Source: Flavihumibacter sp. ZG627 (GTDB lineage: Bacteria > Bacteroidota > Bacteroidia > Chitinophagales > Chitinophagaceae). Taken from it: DNA of 64,000 bases. The stretch is from contig NZ_JPHF01000002.1 of the NCBI RefSeq assembly GCF_000814325.1, positions 620,001-684,000 of the forward strand, written 5' to 3'. The notes below the pieces were generated by a model. It worked only from the letters and a program-made list of their open reading frames with translations, did no database searches and was not told where the DNA came from. The number at the start of each line of letters is the position of its first letter. The first letter of the stretch is position 1. This document shows positions 18,428 to 27,500 of the stretch, in pieces. The position numbers and the translations under genes are program-made.

Positions 18428-18870
18428 TCGTTTATCGCATCACCCTGGCACAATGGGCCGGGAAGCTTACCGCGTCGGGTCGTGCAGCCCGATGGAACAG
18501 CAACGGGCATTTCATGCTGTATGCAGCCAGTACCAGGGCATTGGCATGCCTTGAAAATATGGTCCACCGACGCAGCATTGGATCTGATGATCTCTTCCGG
18601 GTTACGCTGATACAAATTCCCGATGATTTCAAAATAAAAAAGATTAAAAGCAAGCTGCCAGCCAGATGGCAAGACTATATCAGTTATACTTCCTGCCAGG
18701 CCATTGGAGATGAGTGGTTAAAAGAAAATACCACCGCCGTTTTACAAGTGCCTTCCGCCATCATTTCAGAAGAATATAACTACCTGATAAATCCCCGGCA
18801 TCCCGATTTTACACGCATCAAAATGCATTCTATAGAGAAATTCGCTTTTGATGAAAGATTGTTGAAATAA
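18424..18870 (+). CDS. RES-domain toxin
   Basis: A 148-residue RES-family toxin; characterised members degrade NAD+ and stop growth. The N-terminal MIVYRIT, the RAARWNSNG segment and the YAASTRALACLENMVH helix are typical, and the conserved Arg, Glu and Ser that give the family its name can be matched to Arg5, the Glu of CLENM and a downstream Ser. Length and gene order (antitoxin first, 4-bp overlap) are normal. The enzymatic activity is inferred from the family. A pair of direct repeats follows the stop codon. Confidence 0.88.
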   Translation: MIVYRITLAQWAGKLTASGRAARWNSNGHFMLYAASTRALACLENMVHRRSIGSDDLFRVTLIQIPDDFKIKKIKSKLPARWQDYISYTSCQAIGDEWLKENTTAVLQVPSAIISEEYNYLINPRHPDFTRIKMHSIEKFAFDERLLK

Positions 18871-18883
18871 ATTGGGCACCTTC

Positions 18884-18939
18884 CTACTTCGTTAAAACTC
18901 CGATGGGCACGGCCCTACTTTGTTAAAACTCCGTTGGGC
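18884..18939. repeat. Two direct repeats of 25 bp
   Basis: CTACTTCGTTAAAACTCCGA (first 20 bases; copy at 18884-18908) recurs at 18915-18939 with two differences over 25 bases and a period of 31. They lie between the RES toxin and the 602-residue gene. Confidence 0.75.
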
Positions 18940-18942
18940 GCT

Positions 18943-18975
18943 GCCCGCCGTAGCTTTAGCGAAGGAGAGCAAAGT
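18943..18975. repeat. Extragenic-type repeat overlapping a gene end
   Basis: GCCCGCCGTAGCTTTAGCGA and the following AGGAGAGC resemble the GC-rich hairpin at 17906-17944 (shared GCCCGCC, AGCTT.AGCG). The element overlaps the last codons and stop codon of the minus-strand gene ending at 18956. Confidence 0.5.
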
Positions 18976-20764
18976 GATAATTCAAGGCATTCAATTCCAG
19001 CAATGCATTGTCAAGTGCCTTGAGAAACCCAGACCGGTTTGATTCTGCGGTTAGTTCTTCAAGACTTTTGTAGTATGCTATCCCGCTCAACAGGTTATTA
19101 TAGAAACTTGTATAATATTTTTTCCGGGGAAGAATATTATCACTCTGGAAATCATTTTCCAGTTCTTCTTTCAGGTAATCGATATACAAATGCAACTCGG
19201 CAATGAACATATGCGGCCGATCAGCATTGGTTAGAATGTTTGTACGGCCATAGATATGATCTGTCATTGTTTGCAGGGAAACGATCTTAGAGAAATTTGC
19301 AATATTCGGTCCGGGGCAAATGGTGACTGCTTTGAGTGTTTTTATAAATGGTTGCTCATAACTGATAGAGGCAGCATTACTGAGTCCCACGCATAAGCAC
19401 TCTTTATCCAACACATTTTTCAATTGCTTTTTGTATTGTGGCTCCGGCAGGTTAAGCGATTGCAACTCTGCTATTTTCAGCTTCTGGTATTTATGGGAGG
19501 CTGTACAAATGGGTTCTTTGGTAAACTCGGTATTGAAAGCAAGATGCTTTTCAGTACAGGGACTACCGGGCTTTCCATTCATAATTCTGCCCGATTTTTC
19601 TTTGTCGGAACTGGTGCCTTTCAGGTAATGAAACCTTACACCCAAAGGAGAATTGTGACTTAACTCCAGATCTTTTTCTGTAGCTCTACTAAGCAGTTTC
19701 AGTGTATCATCGTCTACCGTTGTAGCTTCCGGAACCAACAGAAAAGGAGTACCCCAGCCGGTGCTATCCAGATTATAATAGTTGATCAAAAACGCATCTT
19801 CCTCATGCGTGCCGATGCCTCCCTGAACAGAGATTTTCAATTTAGGAGGATAGAGAAAATGCTTCTTATTTTTTTTAATTAGTGTTGCGTTATACACTTC
19901 GAAAATCGTATCAATAAGTTCCTGCCGCTTTGTTTTAAATTCTTCCAGGATAGGTCCCAGCAGATATCCTTCGGTTGCGAATGCATGTCCACCGCAATTC
20001 AATCCCGATTCAATCCTGAACTCACTAACCCAGATCCCTTTTTTTGCCAGGTATTTTCCCTGTATCATCGCCGAGCGGTAATCACTCACTTTTACAATCA
20101 CCTTTTTAGTAAAATCATTATCGTCATTAACATCAAAGGCATTACAATTTTCAAGGAAATTATATAGCCTTGGGTTCATGCCCGCAGAGAACACAACAGA
20201 AGAATTTCTTAGGTCACTGTTTGCATATCCTCTTAATGATGAAATTGCTTCAGACCCATTCTCCACTGTTGTTCCATCCGCTTTATAAACCTCGCGATCA
20301 ACCTTGGTCATGATATTAACGTCGATACTTCCGGGATGAATGGCCGATCTCAACCGGGATGCGATTTTTTCTTTCTCCGCATTATCTGTTGTCTGCATCA
20401 ACTGCTGGTATAGCTGTTTCAAAACATGATTATCAGGCAACATTTCAAAGTACTGCACGATATCCGATCCTGCTTCAAAAGCTGCTGACCTCAGTTTTTC
20501 CACCTGTTGCTGAACAATGGTATTGACGAGATTTAAATAATCAGTGATCCGCCTCGCCTTATAATCAGGTTCAGAAGCGGGGATGGGCTGGTATTCCCTA
20601 CCAATGGTGGGATAGTAGTGTTGTCGCATCATTTCGATCAGGCGGTCTTCTACAATGCTGATAACAGAGGAGATGCCAAACCGGGCTACTTTAATGGGAC
20701 TATCAATGGTATATGCCAATCCCATTACAGGGATATGGAAGCTGTGGGAGGAGGAAGAATACAT
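18956..20764 (-). CDS. Conserved-looking 602-residue protein of unknown function
   Basis: No family is recognised with confidence. The protein has no signal peptide and no membrane segments. Striking segments are NCGGHAFATEG (Cys257, His260), QGGIGTHEEDAF (Gly315-His320), WGTPFLLVPEATTVDD, and a Cys-rich C-terminal half (PCTEKH, PICTASHKYQ, KECLCVGLSNAA, ICPGPNIANFS). The glycine-rich turns recall FMN-binding TIM-barrel enzymes of the nitronate monooxygenase type, and the five or so later cysteines could hold a metal or Fe-S centre, but both are guesses. A LytTR gene lies 91 bp upstream on the same strand and may regulate it. The last codons lie in a repeat element. Confidence 0.7.
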   Translation of the reverse strand: MYSSSSHSFHIPVMGLAYTIDSPIKVARFGISSVISIVEDRLIEMMRQHYYPTIGREYQPIPASEPDYKARRITDYLNLVNTIVQQQVEKLRSAAFEAGSDIVQYFEMLPDNHVLKQLYQQLMQTTDNAEKEKIASRLRSAIHPGSIDVNIMTKVDREVYKADGTTVENGSEAISSLRGYANSDLRNSSVVFSAGMNPRLYNFLENCNAFDVNDDNDFTKKVIVKVSDYRSAMIQGKYLAKKGIWVSEFRIESGLNCGGHAFATEGYLLGPILEEFKTKRQELIDTIFEVYNATLIKKNKKHFLYPPKLKISVQGGIGTHEEDAFLINYYNLDSTGWGTPFLLVPEATTVDDDTLKLLSRATEKDLELSHNSPLGVRFHYLKGTSSDKEKSGRIMNGKPGSPCTEKHLAFNTEFTKEPICTASHKYQKLKIAELQSLNLPEPQYKKQLKNVLDKECLCVGLSNAASISYEQPFIKTLKAVTICPGPNIANFSKIVSLQTMTDHIYGRTNILTNADRPHMFIAELHLYIDYLKEELENDFQSDNILPRKKYYTSFYNNLLSGIAYYKSLEELTAESNRSGFLKALDNALLELNALNYHFALLR

Positions 20765-20855
20765 GTTGCTTGCGGAACTTATTTAGACAATAATTCCTGC
20801 AAAGATAATATATTAGGACAACATTGTCTTTTATTATTCCGCCTCTTTAAATTAC

Positions 20856-21230
20856 CTATAATTCAATGTTTTCATCGGTCTGATCTGGTTCCAGTAAATC
20901 AGGGCCAATTATTTTGATATGTTTCAGCAGTTCTTTATAGTACTTTCTTGATATCGGAATTTCAAGGTTAGGATCAGCAAAAATGAAAAGAGAATCCTTT
21001 CCGATACGGTCGATTTGATTAAAGGGGACAGCATAAGATCGATGCACCTGTATGAAATGGTTTTTGGGGAGTTGTGCCAATGCATTTTCCAAGGTTGTGC
21101 GAATATCCACCTGACCATGTTTTGTAAAAAATCGCACATAGTTTTTATTCACTTCAAGAAGAGCAATCACATCAATGTGCATTTGCATAAGGAAACCATT
21201 ATTCCGATAAAAGTAATAAGGGGTGCTCAT
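20856..21230 (-). CDS. LytTR-type DNA-binding protein
   Basis: A 124-residue stand-alone LytTR domain (about residues 15-112), with the typical string VNKNYVRFFTKHGQVDIRTTLENALAQLPKNHFIQVHRSYAV and the following NQIDRI. Most LytTR proteins carry a receiver domain; none is present here, so the signal input is unclear. It is transcribed toward the 602-residue gene and is a reasonable candidate for its regulator. The ATG at 21230 is a good start because the domain begins soon after it. Confidence 0.85.
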   Translation of the reverse strand: MSTPYYFYRNNGFLMQMHIDVIALLEVNKNYVRFFTKHGQVDIRTTLENALAQLPKNHFIQVHRSYAVPFNQIDRIGKDSLFIFADPNLEIPISRKYYKELLKHIKIIGPDLLEPDQTDENIEL

Positions 21231-21642
21231 AGCAGTTAGTATTGGTTTAGGGAATTAAATTAATGAAATTTCCGGCTCAGGGGAAGTCCGGCCTAAGTGC
21301 AATAGAAGTGTGGTGATAGTGTCAACCATGTGTAAAATGGCCTGTTTTAGCTTGTCAGGCACTTGTTTCACACATGGTTTGGACTTGGTGAAGAGAAAGT
21401 ACCCAGCACATTATTAGTTCCATTTGAGTGCATTCGTCCCAGGTTTAATTAGACTCCGTCCCATCCTAAGAATAGCGCCATCACAATTCCTGAAAACACC
21501 CCTTTTTCCGACAGTATGTTTGCATTGTTGATCTGATCCGGAAGCGCCACTCAAGCCAAATGGGAGGAGTGCCCCAAGAGGCTTTCTTCCGGAATAGTGA
21601 AACATAAACCAATATTTTTTAAAAAATTAAATTTCATTTTGT
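21231..21642. other. Intergenic region with a long-range inverted repeat
   Basis: About 410 bp between the divergent LytTR gene and the 189-residue gene. It holds a 10-bp inverted repeat (AACCATGTGT 21324-21333 with ACACATGGTT 21370-21379). The short reading frames across it look like chance. No promoter could be assigned. Confidence 0.4.
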
Positions 21643-22212
21643 ATGAGTAAAATCACCAACAATCTTCTTGTAAAAGGCGCAAGAGGAAAATTAGGCAATC
21701 AGTTTGTCTACAAGCAAAGAGGCGATGACACAATTATCGCCCGTATGCCTTCAAAAAACAAGGACTTCGTACCAACGGAGGGACAGGAATTGGCCCGCGA
21801 CCGTTTTACTATGGCAGCCAATTATGCAAAGGGTGCCATTGAAAATCCGGAACTGAAGTTTGAGTACGACCGTAAGGCTCCTTCGGGGAAAACAGGGTAT
21901 AACCTTGCTTTCAGGGATTTCCTGAAAGCCCCGGTAGTGAAAAAAATAGAAACTGGCAAATACAACGGTACACCTGGATCTTTGATCGTTATAAGCGCTA
22001 AAGATGATTTCAGGGTAATTGATGTAACCGTCAGCATCTATAGCCCCACGGGTGAACTTCTGGAATCAGGCAACGCAGTGATGCACCAGATCAATAGAAA
22101 TAACTGGATCTATACTGCCGTCCAGCAAAATTCTTCCCTGATCGGTAGCACAATCGTAGCCTCAGCCTGGGATATCCCCGGAAATGAAGGGCGACTGGAA
22201 ATGATCATTTAA
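21643..22212 (+). CDS. Protein of unknown function, 189 residues
   Basis: A 189-residue protein with no signal peptide. The N-terminus MSKITNNLLVKGARGKLGNQFVYKQR has a GK(L/V)GN-type motif seen in small Bacteroidota proteins of unknown role (I recall a DUF6266-like pattern, not verified). The rest appears beta-rich with a C-terminal immunoglobulin-like part (VIDVTVSIYSPTGELLESG, STIVASAWDIPGNEG). A strong bidirectional terminator follows. The long upstream region suggests its own regulated promoter. Confidence 0.65.
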   Translation: MSKITNNLLVKGARGKLGNQFVYKQRGDDTIIARMPSKNKDFVPTEGQELARDRFTMAANYAKGAIENPELKFEYDRKAPSGKTGYNLAFRDFLKAPVVKKIETGKYNGTPGSLIVISAKDDFRVIDVTVSIYSPTGELLESGNAVMHQINRNNWIYTAVQQNSSLIGSTIVASAWDIPGNEGRLEMII

Positions 22213-22253
22213 AGGCGAAATGATCCCCGCATGAATCTGCGGTTCGGAATATC

Positions 22254-22288
22254 ATCCCCCGGTTTTTACCGGGGGATCTTTATTATTT
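22254..22288. terminator. Bidirectional terminator between convergent genes
   Basis: ATCCCCCGGT / ACCGGGGGAT (22254-22263 with 22268-22277) with a TTTT loop is followed by CTTTATTATTTT. It serves the 189-residue gene and overlaps the end region of the minus-strand serine hydrolase. Confidence 0.85.
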
Positions 22289-23803
22289 TGGCAGGAGCCG
22301 GATATTATATTCCTGGATCAGCGCAGGATTTTCGGGCGACAAAGTGAAGTAAATCCTCACATCTCCCTTTTCCCCTTTCATCAGGAAATGACCACGCAGG
22401 TTATTCTCGGGAACCATCTCTTCAACGCTTATTATTTTACCTGCTTTAGAGAATATTTCGGCTGATTCTTTGCGTAGTGAATCAATAAAATAATCCAGGA
22501 AAAAATTCTCCGCAAACACCCCCTCGATCTTTTCCTTTTTCCAGTGGGGAAGGATCTCCACCAGTTGCTGCTGTCTCGTTTTAAGGATCGCTGAAACCGG
22601 TACTGCAAGGGGTTTCATTCCCGTCAGTTGCAGCATCGTATCCAATACCATTGTGTTCAGGTAGGAGGCAGGAGCATAAGTGAGATTGATAAAGCTGATG
22701 ACAGCAATCCCATATTCGGGCAGCATGGTCCAGTTAGATCCAAAACCTGGGAGCCCACCACTATGCCCAACCGAAATACGTCCAATGCAATCATTTGTCC
22801 ACCGCAGCCCATATCCATAAGCCGACACCGAAGCACAAGGCCTTCCCGAGGGATAGCGATAATTGGCCTGCAGCGAACTAAAATTCCAGGGCTGCTGCAT
22901 CTCGCGTAGGGAGCTTCTTTTCAAGGGGCCTTCTTCTTTACCATCACGCGCCGGCCATGCCGATAATTGAAAAGCAACATATTTCGCATAGTCGTCCATG
23001 GTAGTGATCATGCCACCCATGATTCCATAAGCGCCATCATGCTCCATGGGCTGTTTCACCCAGTTTCCATTAACCCAGCGATAGCCTATGGCTAATGCAT
23101 GTGCAGGCACTTCATCATACTCCCAATAGGTATTATTCATACCAAGGGGTTTAAGTATCCGGGTATTGATAAACTGCTGGTAAGGCATTCCCGAAACTTT
23201 TTTTATGATATAACCCAGCATGGCAAATCCCATATTGCTATATTCATAATTGGTGCCCGGCACGGTTGAAAACGAGATCCCTTTGCGGAACATGGAAAGC
23301 ATTTCTTCTTCTGAAATATCCAGCTGCCTGTCGCCCCATGGATTGTCTTCCGGAAACCCCGCCGCATGCGTAAGCAGATGCCTTATGGTGGGTGGGGGAG
23401 CATCGGCAGTAAGCATCTTCTGCGGTTTCATTTCAACTATATAATCAGCAACAGGATCATCGAGTTTCAGTTTGCCCTCATCGCGTAAGATAAGGATGGC
23501 AACGGAAGCGAAACTTTTTGTCATGGAAGCGATCCGGAACGCGGATTGAGGCGACGCTGCTAATCTGGTTTCAATATTGGCATATCCCATATTTCCTGTA
23601 TGGATCAGCTTACCATTGGCAACAATACCATATACCAGTCCCGGAAAATGATTACGCTGTTCAGCCGCCCTGAAAATCGAATCCACAACAGGGTATACCT
23701 GCTCCAGTTTCTTATCGGGGGATTGGGTTTGGGCATTGGCTTTATGATTGATGGATAGTATCATTACCAATGCAACAATGAATCGGTTAACCTTTATTGT
23801 CAT
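22283..23803 (-). CDS. Serine hydrolase, beta-lactamase / class C-like
   Basis: A 506-residue exported hydrolase of the penicillin-binding-protein-like serine hydrolase group. It has a signal peptide (MTIKVNRFIVALVMILSINHKANAQ), the SxxK motif Ser93-Met-Thr-Lys96 (ASMTKS), the YxN motif in YEYSNMGFAMLGY and the HSGGLPGF segment in place of KTG. A C-terminal beta-domain (about residues 400-506) follows. These enzymes include D-aminopeptidases, esterases and uncharacterised peptidases; a true antibiotic beta-lactamase role is not implied. It is not co-oriented with related genes. Confidence 0.88.
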   Translation of the reverse strand: MTIKVNRFIVALVMILSINHKANAQTQSPDKKLEQVYPVVDSIFRAAEQRNHFPGLVYGIVANGKLIHTGNMGYANIETRLAASPQSAFRIASMTKSFASVAILILRDEGKLKLDDPVADYIVEMKPQKMLTADAPPPTIRHLLTHAAGFPEDNPWGDRQLDISEEEMLSMFRKGISFSTVPGTNYEYSNMGFAMLGYIIKKVSGMPYQQFINTRILKPLGMNNTYWEYDEVPAHALAIGYRWVNGNWVKQPMEHDGAYGIMGGMITTMDDYAKYVAFQLSAWPARDGKEEGPLKRSSLREMQQPWNFSSLQANYRYPSGRPCASVSAYGYGLRWTNDCIGRISVGHSGGLPGFGSNWTMLPEYGIAVISFINLTYAPASYLNTMVLDTMLQLTGMKPLAVPVSAILKTRQQQLVEILPHWKKEKIEGVFAENFFLDYFIDSLRKESAEIFSKAGKIISVEEMVPENNLRGHFLMKGEKGDVRIYFTLSPENPALIQEYNIRLLPK

Positions 23804-23831
23804 AAAAGAATTCGATGATTAGTGAAGAAGA

Positions 23832-24416
23832 TCAGCTTCCCTGCTTACGCACATATTTGGTGAGGATGACGATGGTTTGCCCTTCAATCTTTCCCTCGAT
23901 CTGTTCTGTATTATCTTTTACCAGCCTGATATTTTTGACGATGGTTCCCATCTTTGCATTCACATTACTGCCCTTAACATCCAATGATCTGGTGAGCACG
24001 ATGGAGTCACCTTCGCTGAGAATATTTCCATTGGCATCCTTATGAAACTCAGGAGCGGAGTCGTTATCATGATCACCACTTGCTTTGGCCCAGGCAAGGG
24101 TATCTTCATCGAGGTACATCATATCAAGGTTTTCGGCTGCCCAGCTTTCCTGGCGAAGCCTGTTGAGCATACGCCATGCAATCACCTGGATGGCGGGCAC
24201 CTCACTCCACATGGCTTCAGGGAGAAACTTCCAGTGGCCGCTATCCAAAGGTTCTTTCTTCTCCAGTTGTGCCTGGCATTTGGCGCAGAGATAAACGCGG
24301 CTGTCGTGACCCGAAGCCGATTCGGGAGCCACATTGTAAAAACTCAAAGCCGATGTTGATTTACACAATTCACATTTGTTATCACTTCTTACCAGTATTT
24401 CTTTATCGCCTGTCAT
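23832..24416 (-). CDS. PhnA-type zinc-ribbon protein (YjdM family)
   Basis: A 194-residue protein with two CxxC pairs near the N-terminus (Cys15/Cys18 and Cys44/Cys47) that form a zinc ribbon, and the PhnA C-terminal domain (about 120-190, with DANGNILSEGDSIVLTRSLDVKGS). The E. coli relative was named for alkylphosphonate uptake, but no phosphonate genes are nearby, and the family's function is unsettled. The middle section between ribbon and domain (about 50-115) is longer than in the short E. coli form. Confidence 0.85.
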   Translation of the reverse strand: MTGDKEILVRSDNKCELCKSTSALSFYNVAPESASGHDSRVYLCAKCQAQLEKKEPLDSGHWKFLPEAMWSEVPAIQVIAWRMLNRLRQESWAAENLDMMYLDEDTLAWAKASGDHDNDSAPEFHKDANGNILSEGDSIVLTRSLDVKGSNVNAKMGTIVKNIRLVKDNTEQIEGKIEGQTIVILTKYVRKQGS

Positions 24417-24534
24417 ATTATAGCTTGGTGGAAAAATGGGTGAATAAAGTGGAAAGGTAAGTATTCCCTTTATGCTTAAAATATATGTATCTTATATGCG
24501 GCTTTTTAAGGCACCTGATTATTAAACCCTGAAC

Positions 24535-27500
24535 ATGCAGCATAAGATCCTTACCGATGATGAGCCCCAACTGATCATCGCCAGTTTTGTTCCCAAAATG
24601 TTGCGGGAAGCTTTCAGCCATTCGCCTTTGAGAATTCCGGGTGAACTACTGGGAGAAGAAGCTGCTCTTTTATGGATCGATATCTGTGATTTTTCCCCTT
24701 TATCAAACCGGCTCTTACAGGATCATGTGAATGGGGTGGAACAGATCTCCATGATACTGAAAAACCATTATGATCCTGTCCTTACGCTTATCAGGAAATT
24801 CGGGGGACAGCCGGTTTTATTTGCCGGTGATGGTGTACTGGCGGCCTGGCCCTGCAGCCTGGAGTCTTCGCGGGAAGCGGCTCTGCGGGCAACGGCCTGT
24901 GGCGATGCCATTCTGCAATCGCCGGGTGCCACCAATGACAGGGGAGAAAGGCTGCGATTACATGTAGTAGCTGCCGGCGGCGCCTGCCAGTTGCTGGAGA
25001 TCTCCGGTATGTATGGCAGATGGCATTATACCGTTATGGGGGATGCGCTGCGCGATCTCAGATCATGTGCTTCCACAAGAAGGCCGGGCGAATTACTGGT
25101 GTCGGCAAATGTGATGGCAGCGCTCCGGCACGATCATGATATTGATGAGATAACCGGCAATGCCGGCATCCTTACGGTACAACCCGGTAACTACCAACGC
25201 CATGATGCAGCATCGATCCTGTTTGATGGCAATGCGAAAAAAACACTGGAACTTTTTATACCCCTGCCGGTTTCCTTTAACCTGGATGCCGCACATCTGC
25301 AATGGATAGACGAATTAAGACCGGTTACTATTGTATTCACACAGCTCTACCATATTGATCCTGATACTGCGCTGGCATCGCAGAGCATGCAAAAAGCAGT
25401 GAACTGTATTGCGCCTGTACTTATCCGTCATAACGGAATTCTCAGTCAAACCTGGTTTGATGAAAAGGCCGCCAATATACTGATCGTATTTGGTCCGCCG
25501 CCTGCTGCACACAAAGACAATCCACATCGAGGGGTACTTACCGCCATCCAGATCAAGGAGGTTCTGTCTGCTGCGGGATTTGATGCCTGCGTTGGAGTGG
25601 CCACAGGAAAAGCATTCTGCGGAATACTGGGAAATGATGACCTGCGACAATATACAGTGATAGGTGATGTGGTGAATTTCGCCGCCAGGCTTGCACAGCT
25701 GCAACTGGGACAGATCACCTGTGACGAGTCAACCATGAAGGCGACAAGGGATGATTTTTTCTATGCCGATCCGCTGGAACTTCCGATAAAAGGGCATGGC
25801 GATAAAGTTAAAGTGTGGAATCCTGTTTCTATTGAAAGCAGGTCGGGCAATAAGATCGAGGGCCATCCCCTGGTAGGCAGGCAGAAGGAAAAATTTTTGC
25901 TTGAAGAACTGTTCAATATGGCGATGAGTGGAGGCTCAGCAGCACTTGCACTGATGGGCGAAAGCGGTTCCGGTAAATCGAGACTTCTATCCGATTTCAG
26001 GAGCAGGATGATAGGACTTGAGGTGGAACAATTTTCCAGCAGCGGCGACCCGGTTGAACAAACAACTCCGTATTATTCATGGCGATCTATCATAGGTAAA
26101 ATGACAGGTACTACTTCCATCATGGGCAAAGAGGCCATGCGGGAAAGCGTGAATGAATACCTGGGCGAGGAAATGAAAGAGAAAGCGGGTCTGCTTAATG
26201 CTGTGCTGGCGCTTGACATGGACGACAGTGAATTCATCCGCTCGCTTACCACCCACCAAAGGGAAGAAGAAACCCGCAAACTTTTATTGAACATATTGCA
26301 GAGAGCGGCTTCTGAAAAACCAATGGTGCTGATCATTGATGATGCCCATTGGATGGATGAGGCTTCCTGGCAACTTGCCTCTGTTGTTGCACAACAGGTA
26401 AAGAACTGTTTACTGATCCTTGCCCTTGAACCTGTTCGAGGCCAGCAGGCAGAAAGGTTTCATCATGCCGGAGCCATCATACATATGCTGGAGCCATTAT
26501 CCGCTGAAGAACAGGAAGAACTTATTAAAGCAATACTTTCCGTTGACCATGTAAATTCATCTGTCACCAATATAATTGCACAGCTATCAAAGGGAAGTCC
26601 ATTTTACTGTGTTGAAATAATACAGGCACTTCATCATGAGGGTGCCATCCTCATCAATGATAATAGTTGTGTTGCAACAAATGCAACATCACTTGAAAAT
26701 CTTCCTTTGCCGGAAACCATCCAGGGAATGATCAGGATGCGGTTAGATAATATTGAACAGGGTCCAAAGCTTGCACTTAAAGTAGCAAGTGTTACAGGGA
26801 TGCGATTCGCCACAGAACTGGTTCAGGATATCTTCCCGATACAACAGGAAAAAACAATGGTGCCGAATTTCCTGAAAGAAAACAACCGCGCCGGATTGAT
26901 ACTGCATGAACGTATTGATGGCGGCAATGGATATTCCTTTCATAATGGCATCACCCGCGAAGTTGCTTATGAGATGATACTTTCTGAGCAGAAGAAAAAA
27001 TTACACCATGAAATTGCCAACTGGTATGAAACCAATTTCCACCATAACCTCAATGCCATCTATGCCCGTTTAGCTTATCACTGGGAGAAGGCGGGCAATA
27101 ATGCAAAAGCAGCCGACTATCTCGAAAAAGAATCCATCCATTTATTCAGCAATGGCTTTGCCCGGCAGTCAGTTGATGTAGGATTAAAAGGAGTGGAGCT
27201 TCTGGGAGTTAAAATAGAAAGGGACCCGGCGATGATTGGCGTAACAATTGGCGCCAACATGGGAAAGATAATGGCGCTTATGGGTGACCAAAAGCCATCA
27301 GATCTTATCTCCTTAAAAAAATTGGAAGATCCTGTAATAGACAGAATTATCCTGATGCTTTTGCGGATCGGGCCCCTGGCATTCCAGAGCCAGCAGATCG
27401 AACTCTTTGCACTGATATCGGTCACATGCCTGCGCATGACACTTGAGCATGGCAGTGGTACTGCTGCAGCAGATGTATATTCTATGTACTCACCAATTTA

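Noticed and set aside
17829-18870. A genomic island with defined attachment sites at tRNA-Pro
   Set aside because: No integrase and no second copy of the tRNA 3' end were found in the window.
21414-21605. A 63-codon minus-strand frame upstream of the 189-residue gene
   Set aside because: The translation has no recognisable features and overlaps the inferred promoter region of the next gene.
22283-23803. Reading the serine hydrolase as an antibiotic-resistance beta-lactamase
   Set aside because: It has the SxxK and YxN motifs but no KTG, and a long C-terminal domain. The group mostly contains peptidases and esterases.
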